From the NCBI GenBank assembly GCA_963969595.1, contig OZ018409.1, positions 7,702,520-7,766,519 on the forward strand: a stretch of 64,000 nucleotides of DNA, in the 5' to 3' direction. The position numbers and the translations under genes were made by a program. Of this stretch, positions 24,201-35,457 are shown in pieces (position 1 is the stretch's first letter; every line of letters begins with the position of its first letter). This DNA comes from Neckera pumila (lineage: Eukaryota > Streptophyta > Bryopsida > Hypnales > Neckeraceae). The notes beneath the pieces were generated by a model, which saw nothing but the letters and a program-made list of their open reading frames with translations, had not been told where the DNA came from and ran no database searches.

Positions 24201-27200
24201 TCATAGGTTGTTAATGGGGTAAAATATTCACCAGGTCCAACACACTGATAAGGTAAGGTACTTTTAGATATATTTTTAGAAGATTCTTCAAAAGATGTAT
24301 TATAACCATTATCAGAAGAATCTGCTGTTGTAATATTTGATTCATCCTCTTGGGTTTCCCCATGATAAATAATTGGAAATATAGGTAATTTTAGTTTTTG
24401 TTTTCCTTTCCCAATTGTTATTAGGCCTTTTCCCCAATCATCTTTTACATTGGCCATATGTAACCAAGGTCGGCCAAGTAAAATAGGATAGGAAGAAATG
24501 ACATTGGGGACTTTGAATATAATGTAATCCACTTTATATTCTAAGTTACCAATAAAAGTAGAAATTTGGGATAACATACCCAAGGGTTTGACTCTACTTT
24601 GATCCGCCATACGTAAAATTATGGGTGTGGGAATCATTGTTGTTAATCCTATTTCATCCATAGTTTCCTTACTCATAAGGTTAACACTAGAACCCCCATC
24701 TATTTGAGCTCCTGAGATTAAGGTACCATCAATTCTTACTTCAATGATTGGGGCACCCAGATCTAAAGAAACATCATGAATTTCATTTTTCTTAACCCTC
24801 TTTTTTACTAAGGCATGGCTAAGTTCACTCCTACACTTAGGTGAAATAGCTAAAAGTTGCTTTAGGGATATTTGGGGTTGGATAGAGTCCAAATTCTCTA
24901 AAATATTATTAGATTTCATTCCAGCTACCAATCTCATCAACCGTTTATTAATTCTTTTAGATTTAATCCCATTTTTACTAGGTAATGAAATTGGAAGTCT
25001 TTTCATAGGTATTTTAGTTGTAGATGGAATTAAAGGTGTATTGGGAATTTTTGGCAATGATGTGTTATTCTCTAAACTTTTTGTAGGTTGTAGAGAAGGT
25101 ACATGTGATAAAAGAGGTTGACTTTTTAAGGGTGACTTTGAAGAAAATGAATTCCCCTCTAAAGATTCATGTTCACTTTGATCATCCTCTGAATTAATTT
25201 GGAAGTCCCGATTTGAATTTAATTTATTTTTCAAGGTAGCACTACGGGTATTAATTGCAAAAGTAGGTTGTTTAAGTTGAGGTTCATTTAATTCTATAGT
25301 TTGGGTTTGTAAGGCCTTAGAGATTTTATGGACTTCTTTTTCCTTAGATTCATCTTTAAATGTCACTTGCTTTCCTTGATTCCAATCCCTCTCAGAAGGT
25401 GAAAACTTAGGAAAGTCTTCCCAACAGTCATTAGCTGTATGTCCTGGTTTCCTACATCTTCCACATAAAGGGACATATCCCTCTTGTTTTCTAGGATTTG
25501 GACACTCATTGGCATAATGGCCTAATTCACCTCATCTATAACATACCACATGTTTCCCTTTTTGTGGTGTATTATATTGTTGTGTATTTGGGTTATAAGG
25601 TGGTCCATTCCAGACAGGTGGTGCATTATATTCATCATTCCATCTGGGACGATTATCATTTGGTTTATAAGGAGAATTAGCTCTAGGTCGTGTAAATGGT
25701 CTTTTATTCATATTAGCTTGATTTCCTCCTTTATTAACCCAAGGTCTATTATTGGGTGAACTATTGACCTGCTGAACACTTTGTAAATTCCAACATTTAG
25801 TAATGTCATGATTTCCACCACAATAAGAACACTTAAGTGTTTGATGTGGAGGAGATGGACATTCATTAGCCATATGTCCTTGACCCTTACAAGTTGAACA
25901 CCATACATTAGAATGGTTATTATTAGGTTTAAATTGTTTAGGTCTACCCCCTGCCAATTTTACCTCCATATTTTGTAATTGTTGAGTAAGTTTTTCTATG
26001 CGATCCATGTTAGGGTCAACAATTGGCTTTTCATTAGGTGACTTTTCTACAACAATTTTAGATGGAGTAGCAACCATAGGTTGAGGTTGGGGCATTAAAT
26101 AAGGTTGTGGATACAAGGGTATATTCTGATCCACAATTGGACGTATACGCCCTTGTAATTGATTTGGTGTCACTCTAGGTTGAGGTTCTAAAGTTGGATA
26201 AATTGTTTGGTCTGCATAAGGCATATAGTCTTTGTCAATCCTAGACTCTTCCCATATTTTTGCATGACGCAAACTTTCAAATAAAGTGTTAGGGCGTTTT
26301 TCTTTAGTATAAAGTTTTAATTCATAGGGGTACAATCCCCCTACAAATAAACTTATTAGAAAATCTTCAGGCATGTTATGATTAGTCCATCTATTTAATA
26401 AATCTTGCATTCTTCCATAATAAGAATCTACACTCTCACCTACTCCCATTTTTATATGTCTTAGTCTTTCTTGCAAACTTTCACTAAATCCAATTGGCCG
26501 AAATTGTGCGAGAAAGGCATTTTTCAAAGCATCCCAATTTACAAAGATATCTTGATTTTGTCTTTGATACCAAGCAAAAGCATTTGCTTGTAAAGTTGCT
26601 GGAAATGTGACCAAATAATCAACTTCTGGGATTCTATTTGCTAAACAACAAGCTATAAATCTGGACAAATGAAAATTAGGATCGGTTCCTATTTGGCCAT
26701 AATAAATAGGCATAGGAGTAAGATTCAAAGGTCTTTGATTTGCCATTGAATTATTTTGATTTTTACTAGATGAAGATGAAGAAGGAGTAGAAGGTGTATT
26801 ATTAGAGTTTGTCAAGGAAATAGAAGACTCCCTTGAGCTGTCAGAATCTAAATTACCTCTAGAAAAATTTAGAGGATCAAAATCTTCTAAATTCTATAGA
26901 GAGTCAAATTCAAAAGGTATATCCTTTTGTGAATTTGCAAGCGAAATTTTTTGTACAATAACTTGAACTCCTTCCCTAACGGTTTGTGTTTTAGATTCTG
27001 ATTGAATAAGTTTTCTGTCTGAAAGAAATGTGGTATTTAAATCATACTCACCTTGCCCATAAGTATAAGTAGGAGTACTAAGAAGACGTTCTACTTCTTG
27101 GGCTCTTTTCTCATTTTCTTCTTCACTTTCTAGCCTGTCTCTTGGATTTTTAATTTTAATTACATCTCCCTCAACGTGAATATAATTCGTCTTTACAGAA

Positions 27201-27379
27201 GAAGAAGAAGGAGAAGATCCTAAAGGTGATGTTTGATGGCCCTCTTCACGATGTGAATGTGAGTGTGATTTATCACAAGATGGTAGTTTCCTTCTTTGAT
27301 CCCTAACCTTGGCACGTTTATCTCTAGCAAGTTTTTGTAATTCTTTTTTAAGTTGGGATGGAGAAGGTACTCTTGACAT
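21251..27379 (-). pseudogene. Gag-pol polyprotein with three in-frame stops
   Basis: One uninterrupted frame of about 2,042 codons from ATG 27379 to 21251, broken by TAG at 26894-26896 (codon 162), TGA at 25532-25534 (codon 616) and TAG at 22772-22774 (codon 1536). There are four CCHC knuckles, starting near residues 494, 517, 613 and 639; the codon-616 stop replaces the second Cys of the third. The protease motif DGGSS is near residue 894. Reverse transcriptase has PKKNGKLRICQDYRKLNS and the active site FLDDF near residue 1338. RNase H has VYVDASN, then the third stop just before FRHYLLGYKF. Integrase has GIDFVGP (Asp 1762), SNRGTHF where the second catalytic Asp is Asn (residue 1824), and Glu 1860, giving DD35E spacing. 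No frameshift is needed between gag and pol. The copy cannot make a full polyprotein without readthrough. Confidence 0.9.
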
Positions 27380-27476
27380 TAATTTTCTCCATAAAATGGG
27401 AACAAAAACTCACCAAATATATATATAATTTTTTTTTTTTTTTTTTAATTTAAATTTAATTAAATTTAATTTGTTT

Positions 27477-28427
27477 TTAAGGACAAATTAATTTGAAATT
27501 CATATGGAGAGATTTTTCGTTTGACTGTATAAAATTAGGAATAAAAGGGATGGATAGGAGATTAATTGGTCCATAATTCAAAACGTATATTTTTTTCTCA
27601 ATTTTTACTCCATTCCAACCCGCATAAATCCTAGGTACTTGGTTTTTAGTAATTGCTTTTAATTTTCTATATTGCAAAAATAAATAATGTAGTGAAGAAT
27701 CTAGAAGTAATTCTCCATCCACAACATTTACTTTATTATTAAATTCTTCACTTCCTTCCCAAAGTTTACTAAAGATAATCCTTTTAATATCTAAAGGTAA
27801 TTTATCAATTTGATCACAAAAATCTTTACTCCTAGGATAATTTCCAATAATTCTAAATCCTTCTCCTAAATAAGCTCTCTTATAAAGTCTATATAATGCC
27901 TTGAAAAGACATGGTCCAGAAAAGAAGTCTTCTAAAATTTCTGGGACTTCCCAAGGAAAAACATAATTCATCTAATCAAAATTATTACAACCTTGCTGAG
28001 ACTTCCCTTCGTTATTTCCCTACACTTCCACATTATCAATTTTAATTTTTTTTTTTTTGGAAATAAATAAGGGTATCAACAACAATTCGCAGTTGTCTTA
28101 ATTTTGGAAGAGATGTTGGTTTAATTTGTAAAATATCTAAAAGTCTAATTATATTCAAAAATTCAGATTCATAAGGCAATGGTTTTATGGATTACAATTT
28201 AAATTTTGCCTAGAAAGGTTTGAAGTAACAAAGTCTTGCTTCTTTTTACAAGTTTTCTTAATATGTCCAAAAGCACCACAAAAATGACATTTAATCTTTC
28301 CTCTATGGATTTTACTTTTAACCTTTCTTTTTATAGAATTTCCTAATTTATTTTCAAGAGTTTTCCTACATAAAGAATCTATTATATTTTGAATAGGATA
28401 ATTACTCCTATGACTACAAGAATCCAT
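27477..28427 (-). pseudogene. Decayed ORF upstream of gag with a CCHC zinc knuckle
   Basis: Between the PBS and gag, minus-strand coding fragments lie in different frames: 28427-28185 (80 residues, knuckle CHFCGAFGHIKKTC in a Lys-rich context), about 28180-28050 (Leu-rich, ending at a T11 run) and 27971-27477 (164 residues, hydrophobic/basic, no known domain). I read them as one decayed ORF with frameshifts, one probably at the homopolymer. Extra ORFs upstream of gag are known in Ogre/Tat elements; a separate CCHC knuckle there is less usual. Function unknown. Confidence 0.5.
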
Positions 28428-28602
28428 TCTTTTCTTATATTCACCATCAAATTATCAAATTTTAATTTAATTTAATTTTTAATTAAATTTGAAATCCATA
28501 CACACTCCAATCTCCAAATTAAAATCCTATAGACTCAATTTTAAAAAAAAAAAAATAATTAAAATATTCTACCTACATTTTAGCTACCACTTAGCAGAGT
28601 TT

Positions 28603-28620
28603 TCCCCGGCAGCGGCGCCA
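28603..28620 (-). other. Primer binding site, tRNA-Asp
   Basis: On the minus strand, three bases inside the 5' LTR, the sequence is TGGCGCCGCTGCCGGGGA. It matches the complement of the plant tRNA-Asp(GTC) 3' end at 17 of 18 positions (recalled tRNA sequence). Athila/Tat elements commonly use this primer. Confidence 0.85.
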
Positions 28621-28623
28621 AAA

Positions 28624-30502
28624 TGTAGTACAATTTTTCTAAGACAAAACCAAGGCAATTGCAACTAGGTTTGTTCGGGGGAAAACTCAAATTAGCTTAG
28701 TGTTTTTTGTTAGCTAATGTCACTTTGTAGGTAAATTATGGCGTTAATCTTAATATTTTAGGGTATTTGATGTATTTAATATTCTATTTAGGAATGGGTA
28801 AAGTATTCTCTCTCTAATTTCCGTCCAATTATAAATATAAATTTCTAACCACTAAGTCCGTCTCGGTCTTATCTTAAAATAAAATGTGAATCTAAAAGTA
28901 TAAACTAAGGGAACCTGCATCCACAAATCTCATACTTTGAATTCACTGAAATGTATTACAAATTTATTTATTTGCAACCTGCATCTCACAATACATATTT
29001 GAACTTTGAAAATTCGGTTTTACCGAGAACTCATAAATTGTTTTACACAAATATTATTTCACATTTAAGTCGCTTTAAGCGCTAATGCCTCAATTACTTA
29101 AGTAAATGTAACACATGTCCTTTTTAGGAATTAAAAACAACCGAAGACATTGCTTTAAGCAAAAACATTAATGCACATATGCTTTAAGCAATTCAAAAAT
29201 TTTCCTTGAGGGATATAATATATATTTTGCTAAATTATTTAAAGAATTACAAATTCTTTCCTTTTTTTAAGGCTCCCTCTTTACTTGACTATGTATTCTT
29301 CCTCATTCAGCATCTCCAATTGATCTTTCCTTAACGCAAGTTTTCTCCAATTTGTCTTTAATTGAATCTTTACTTTTATGCTCTATCTTAATGTTTTCCT
29401 TTTTAGTCTCACACTCTAATTTTGCGTAATTCAGTTGATTACAAAATTTACAATGCTTCATTTTTATTTTAGCGGATTCTCTATCCATTTTACATCATTT
29501 GTATTCCAATTATATTAATTCTATAGTCAAAGCAATTGATTTCTCTCAATATGACACTTCTACAACAATAGAAATTCTCTCAACTTGCACTATGGATATA
29601 ACAATTCCACACACCAGTATCACATATAATTTCTAATAAAAGAATTTAAATACACATTTAAGCATTCAATCATATACTCATGTCTTTAATTGGAATACCA
29701 TTTATTTCATATATGAATAATCATTCCATATTTAGAATGTACATCAATTGTTTGTAATTGTACAATAATTTCTATTCACTAGAATTATAAAGTTTCAAAA
29801 TAAAATCCAATCTCTGGATCACTCAATTCCAAACCAATCCCTGGTTTACAAATAATTTCCAATCACTGGAATTATCAAGTCAATCACTAACTTAATATTT
29901 TGCTCTTCTTTACTACAAATCTTGCTTTAAGCATTGACACAAAAATTCTTAAAAGATGAAATATAATCAATAGACAAAATCCACTCAAAATATAATAAAA
30001 TCTCTTAAAGAGATTCTCCTTCATAAAGATTGCTCAAGGCAAAGAATACTTATTCATCACTGAAGTGAGTATTAAATTATTCAATTTAATTGATTTGACA
30101 TTCACAAAATACTCAAAGTAAAATATCATCAAAATTCAACTTCATGCTTAAGCAACAATCACTATCACTTAAGTGAACAACAAAAAATGACAATGATGAA
30201 TCTATAAAATTAATACGACAAAAAAAACACGACCTCACATCACCAAAAACAAGAGAAATTAAAAAGAGAGAGCAAAGAATGAGAGAAACACACTATTTAT
30301 CATCCTTCACTCTTAAACACCCCTTCAAATCTTGCGATAAAAACTGTCACAATTCACAACCGTTCAAACTAAAGGGACTTTTCACATTTAAACATCAACT
30401 ACTACCACATTCACACTTTATTACTCAAAACCTGGAACATAAAACCCATTTACACTCAAAAAAAATAAAATTTTACTATAAAATGAAATTGTCTCGATTA
30501 CA
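28624..30502 (-). repeat. 5' LTR (right copy on the plus strand)
   Basis: 1,879 bp, TG...CA bounded, followed by GCATT at 30503-30507. It should carry the element's promoter, reading leftward; no clear TATA box was singled out. See the left copy for differences. Confidence 0.95.
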
Positions 30503-30507
30503 GCATT

Positions 30508-31271
30508 GTTGGAAAAAGAATTCAAAATTTTTGCACAAAGACAAATTAAAGTGAGAAATGGGAAAAGCAATTGAATTTATTTATTTTTTTGACAAAGTAT
30601 GAATTTGTTATGAAATTTTGGAGTGCGCTATTTAATTGATCTAAAAACTTTTTCGATCGGTGTTTTATTTTTGGCAAAATTTTGCCACCTCTAACAAAAG
30701 GATCTAATACATTGACGTCCCTCCAAATTCAGTTCAATGACATGCTACCAGAAAAACTAGAGTTGGCAAAATTTTGCCAAAAAACCCCCATTGTTTTAGG
30801 CTAGCAAATATGAAGGTTCAAATGTCTATGTTAGATTCTCAAGGATTCACATCATGTCACACCATTCACAAGATGACATGTGTTACTTTTATTATTTTTA
30901 CAGAAAATACTTAATTTATATCAAAGATGACTTTCATATAGGGTATACCGAAACCAACAAAAAGTATTTTATAACCATCATCTTATTCATCTAGAGCAAT
31001 CACAATATTTCTTAACATGGCCACAATATGAAGGTCTAAAAAAGTCACTTCCTGTGATGAATTTACACTCAAAAGGTGGAAGTTCCTATTGCAATCACTA
31101 AGTAACCACTCTATCACCATCATCCAAGACATTGATTGCAGCCACTAACTCAATCTAATGTAGTCCAAATCTCATTTATTGGAAAAAAATGTGTCCTGGG
31201 TTGATGCATGACTTTAATAAGTCATTCCTAAGTATTTGTGATGGATCTTTTGTCTGTTATAGGTTGGTTTA
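30508..31271. other. AT-rich DNA, no gene
   Basis: No coding sequence. A short stretch at 30714-30735 (GACGTCCCTCCAAATT) recurs at about 34256, so both may be remnants of one dispersed repeat. Confidence 0.4.
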
Positions 31272-31862
31272 CCTTAACCCCTAAAGTCCCAAGGCCATTT
31301 TTCAGTCAAAAATCACTCAAAACTGCTACTTTTGTTGCGTTCATCTAAAAGATGAGAAAAAATATTTTTTTTTAGAAAATAACCGTAGGATCTTATACTA
31401 CACTTTTTACAGATCATGTAGTAAAAATTTTGTGATGTTTCACCGTACGGATTGAAAGATATCAGCATTCAAAGTGAAAGAAAAAGTTTTTTTCAAGAAG
31501 ATGCTCTCATTGCCCGAAAAACAAGATTGTCCATAACTTTCTCATAAAAAGTCCAAATGAAATGAATCAAAGCTTCCCAAATAGGCAAAAATATAATCTA
31601 TAAGGAAAAAAAATTTTAAAAATTAAATTAAATTTTTTGCAAATTTTTTTTGCTGCCCCTTCTCCCTTGTTTTGAGCTTATTTGGGCATAACTTTTGCTC
31701 CCAGGCACCGATTGAAATAAAAATTACATTCCTCAAAAGCTACTAAGTTTTTCTATCTTATGGGAAAGTTTCAGAAAGTTTCATTAAAAATTGAGCTCAT
31801 AGGAACCTGCCCAAAATCCATTTTGTCCCCCGTAGGGACAATGAGACTTTAGGGGTTAAGGG
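31272..31862. mobile_element. TTAA-flanked non-autonomous element, copy B
   Basis: About 590 bp, with the best-preserved ends of the family: CCTTAACCCCTAAAGTC at the left and its inverse complement GACTTTAGGGGTTAAGG at the right. It is homologous to copy A in reverse orientation. No ORF. A lone degenerate end (GACTTTAAGGGTTAAAG) at about 32590-32607 may belong to another, damaged copy. Confidence 0.65.
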
Positions 31863-33635
31863 AGGTCTAGAAAGAGCTAGCAAATTCTAAAAACGTCCTC
31901 TAACATACAAATTTATTTTGCTTTCTCATTGCGCTAACAATGTATATTTCAAGAGGTAGACACTTTTACATCAGCAATGGACATTTTATTGATTTTTAAC
32001 TTCAAAAATTTATAACTATTTCCACAAAGCTCCAAAAAATATAAAAAAACGTGGGTTAAATGACAATTTTATTTGTCTCTCAAGGAAAATTTACTAAAAA
32101 ATATTTCAAGAAATCTCACCTCCTCAAATTAAATTATATTTCTTTATAGATCTCCTACCTTACCATCCAATGGTTGAACGTAAATGACATTGTGATATTA
32201 AATATTTAAGTTGCACATTAATAATATCTTTCAAGTTCAAACACTTCTTCCTATAATTGTACATGTTTTAGAGTCACGTATTAATGTGTAGCCATAATTG
32301 TCAATATTATGTAAACATTATTCAACAACTGCAAGGTAAATATGGATGTGGAAATGACACCATCAATTTGATGGTACCTTCTCATTAGAGATTTTCATGG
32401 TATTTTTGGCAACAACCTTTCCGCCAATAAATAAACTTATTGTTGCATATAGGGCAAAAAGTCTTTGGCCTTGTCAAAGGGGGTGGCCCAACCATCATTG
32501 AAAATTAGGCATGCTTGCAACTATATGTGTAGCATATTTGTGATGCATATGTGAATGTTTGAATTTGTTTCCTAATAGAGCCACTTTATTGGGACTTTAA
32601 GGGTTAAAGAAGGTAAAATATTTATAATTTCTTCAGTTTACTATTATTAAAATTTATATTGTAAGAACAAATATTTTAATTAAGTATACCAATTGTTTAA
32701 GTCACTAGTTGCTAAATTATTACAATTGATTGCATCACATCATTATTAGATAGAATTATATCAATATATGAAATTATTGATGTTCTTCTAAATATACCAC
32801 GCAAATCATATAGATTTCTAAAAATAAATAAAATGAGAAATATTGAGATCCTTTTCAAGGATGATCGATGTATTAGCCGAGTGTCTTAGCCTACTAATTT
32901 CTATAGAAATTAGTGTTGAAATTTTATTTATTTTAACTTTATTTATGCTTGTGAAAAAGTGATTAAATTTTTCTATCTACATTTGAGATTCTTTTTTATA
33001 AAATGTGGTGAAAAAGTGTATACAAAAAAGTCTATTGTATTCTCAATTTTTAGCACATCTTCGCATTGCGAGATTTTCTTCAATGTATTTCACCTCTTTG
33101 TTTCTTGTTAAAATTCTTGGCCACATATGCCTGACATGATTGTAAATATGGCAAATTTTTAAGTTCCAAATCTAAGGTGCAAAATTTTTCCACAAATAGT
33201 AGTCAAAAATCATGCAATATTTTCGGATCATCAAAAAAGTTTTTCTCATACTTCAAATGCTAATGTCTTGTCATCTATATAGTCAAACTTCACCAAACAT
33301 TTACCACATGTTCTTACACAATAGTATTACAACATCCTATATATAATTCAATTCCTCCAAAACTATATATTTTTTTGTTCTCTTGACTCCATGTATTGAA
33401 AACAAAAAGTTTTGAGTGTTTTTTTGACCGAGCTAAAGGCCCTCAAACTTTCGAGATGAAGGAGGATATACTAGTAAAAAGTTAACTAAAAAAGGTATTG
33501 CGGTTGCATTCATGAAAGAATAAAAAAACGGATGAAGATTCTAACCTTGCTTTTCAAAAGAATATTTTATAGCAATTTTGGGCATCCAAATACTGCAAAA
33601 CTTCACACATTATCCATATTTCATCAAGTTCCAAG
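31863..33635. other. AT-rich DNA, no gene
   Basis: Nothing beyond the lone TTAA-type end near 32600 and homopolymer-rich sequence is recognised. Confidence 0.4.
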
Positions 33636-34082
33636 TAAGGTAAAGCAGTCCATTGTGGTCAAATGACCCATAGGAGACACATGATGACCCCATTGTGGAT
33701 TTTCTGACCACAATTAGTATCTCACCTAACTTCAATGGAGTAATTAGTGACCTTATTAGGAACATGCAGTAATTTCAATGTAAGTCATTGTAGGAAGTGA
33801 CTTTTTAAGGCCATCCACATATAAAAAAAAATTGTCTCCTTTAGAAGAGGTAGGTGAGCATTATGGATACACTTGCAGTTGATTTTGGGGTAGTCTGCCC
33901 ACTTCTTTTGGGCTGAACACTTGAGAAATTCATAGCTAATTCATGCTCTGTCTGAAAATTATGATTTCAATTGCCTTCACAAATTCTCATACTTGTCTTC
34001 ACATGGAAAAAAAATTGAAAAACTTTGGTAATGGGATGATGACAGACTCCTAATTCTGACCACAATGGGCTGCTTTACCTTA
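33636..34082. mobile_element. Candidate MITE with 25-bp inverted ends
   Basis: Bases 33636-33660 (TAAGGTAAAGCAG...TGTGGTC) and 34058-34082 are inverted copies with one mismatch in 25. The enclosed ~400 bp is non-coding. Weaker inverted similarity continues inward. No target duplication was identified, so the class is unassigned. Confidence 0.5.
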
Positions 34083-34434
34083 CACCCCTCAATTGATTTT
34101 TTGATCTGCACTCTAGAGGATATTCCAAAACATACAGAGAACTCTTTGCTATCATTTATCAAGAGCCCCAAGCAGCCTCAAGAGCCATTCAACACCCCCC
34201 CTGAAAGCAGTGCTGAAAGCGATGACCTTCACAAAGAAGAAGGAGCAAATACCATGACGTCCCTCCAAATTTAATTCAACAGCAATGCTGCCAAGAACAC
34301 AAGCGCTACAGTAAAAAAAAGCGCTCCATTCGACAATTATTCCAAATGTGGATGAAGACTTGTTTACTGGCTCCGTCCTTTAGACAGAGATTATAACATT
34401 TGGGTTTCGAAATCCTATCTACAACCACATTTAC

Positions 34435-34498
34435 ATTTGAGAGAGGGGTTGGAAAAATGTCCAAGTTCTTGGACATTTTTCCAACCCTTCTCTCAAAT
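34435..34498. repeat. Near-perfect 31-bp hairpin with 2-nt loop
   Basis: Arms 34435-34465 and 34468-34498 are inverse complements with one mismatch, separated by TT. The core arm sequence is GGTTGGAAAAATGTCCAAG. It could be a small foldback element, a cruciform or a precursor of small RNA; nothing decides between these. Confidence 0.75.
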
Positions 34499-35457
34499 TT
34501 GTCCATAACTTTTGATTGGAGATTCAAAATTCCAAACGGATTTTTGGAGGTAAAACTTGTCTTCATTTCCCAACTTTTCTTGGTCCAAAGATTTTTGAGA
34601 AAAGTTATTTTACTATGCCTAAATGGGGTCTGAAATTCTACTTTTAACACAATTCTTTGTTTGTGACTTAACTATGAGTGCTTGAGACACTACAAATTCG
34701 AATTTGTTTATCCGACATGGGTTATTCTACCTCCTACCACTAGGGCTTTTTTTTTGGCAAGAAAGTGCCATTTTGCACTTAGCTTCTGGCCTTGGCGAAA
34801 CTTGTATAGAAAAAAAAAAAGGAGAAAACCTTACCTTTTTGCCACATCGGCACTCTAAGGCGACTGACAGGTGCCAGCTGGCGACAGCGCTGCCCAGGGA
34901 GGAGGTTATGTTGCCACTTGCACCCTGCTTTATCGCCACTCTGTCTTGCATTATCGCCACTTCCTGGCTTTCATTTCCACCATCTGCTTCGTACCTGCGA
35001 ATGATCTCGCCATTGTTGCTCCAGCATTTGTTCATTGTTTCGCCACCGCATGCTTCAATCCTGCAATTCATTTCGCCCAGTACGAGCTCAAGTGCGCCTA
35101 GGTTTCACCAGTTGAATGAGAGGTTGGGCTAGAGTTTTTGCCATACAGGGACTTGATTTTAGTAGGGTGGAGGCGCGGTCCAGGACGTCGTGCATCTCTC
35201 GCAATTTATTTCTTGGTCGTTAATTTTGCTTGTTAGTGGTCGGAGTGGTTAGACATGGCGGCGCTGAGCCTTCACGCCAAACTTTGGGTCACCATGCATG
35301 TAAAATTAGCAAAATTGAACAGGTTGTTTCATGACAATTGTGGTTTTGCTGTGAGTGTTTGTGGGTTTTGCACATATGTGGTTCTCTTTGTGCATCGCAT
35401 TGGGCTTTCAGTGTTGCTTTGTTGCATTCCAATAAGTTTCAGTAACCTCTGTGTGCG
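34499..35457. other. Region upstream of the hAT transposase gene
   Basis: GC content rises from about 34850. Open frames here overlap on both strands and show no domain. The region probably contains the left end and promoter of the hAT element, but I could not identify its terminal inverted repeat. Confidence 0.3.

Larger units (their letters stand above)
12713..30502 (-). mobile_element. Complete Ty3/gypsy LTR retrotransposon, Athila/Tat-like, 17.8 kb
   Basis: The element is bounded by two near-identical LTRs that begin TG and end CA, and is flanked by the 5-bp direct duplication GCATT (12708-12712 and 30503-30507). In its own orientation (minus strand) the order is: 5' LTR, PBS matching plant tRNA-Asp, a decayed ORF with a CCHC knuckle, gag-pol (protease, RT, RNase H, integrase), a ~4.5-kb non-coding stretch, an env-like ORF, PPT, 3' LTR. 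The RT-RH-IN order gives Ty3/gypsy; the tRNA-Asp primer and the env-like ORF downstream of pol point to the Athila/Tat branch. No integrase chromodomain is seen. All reading frames are broken, yet the LTRs are almost identical. Confidence 0.95.

Noticed and set aside
34704..35132. 142-codon plus-strand frame upstream of the hAT gene
   Set aside because: It is matched by open frames on the other strand, with no domain or splice context.
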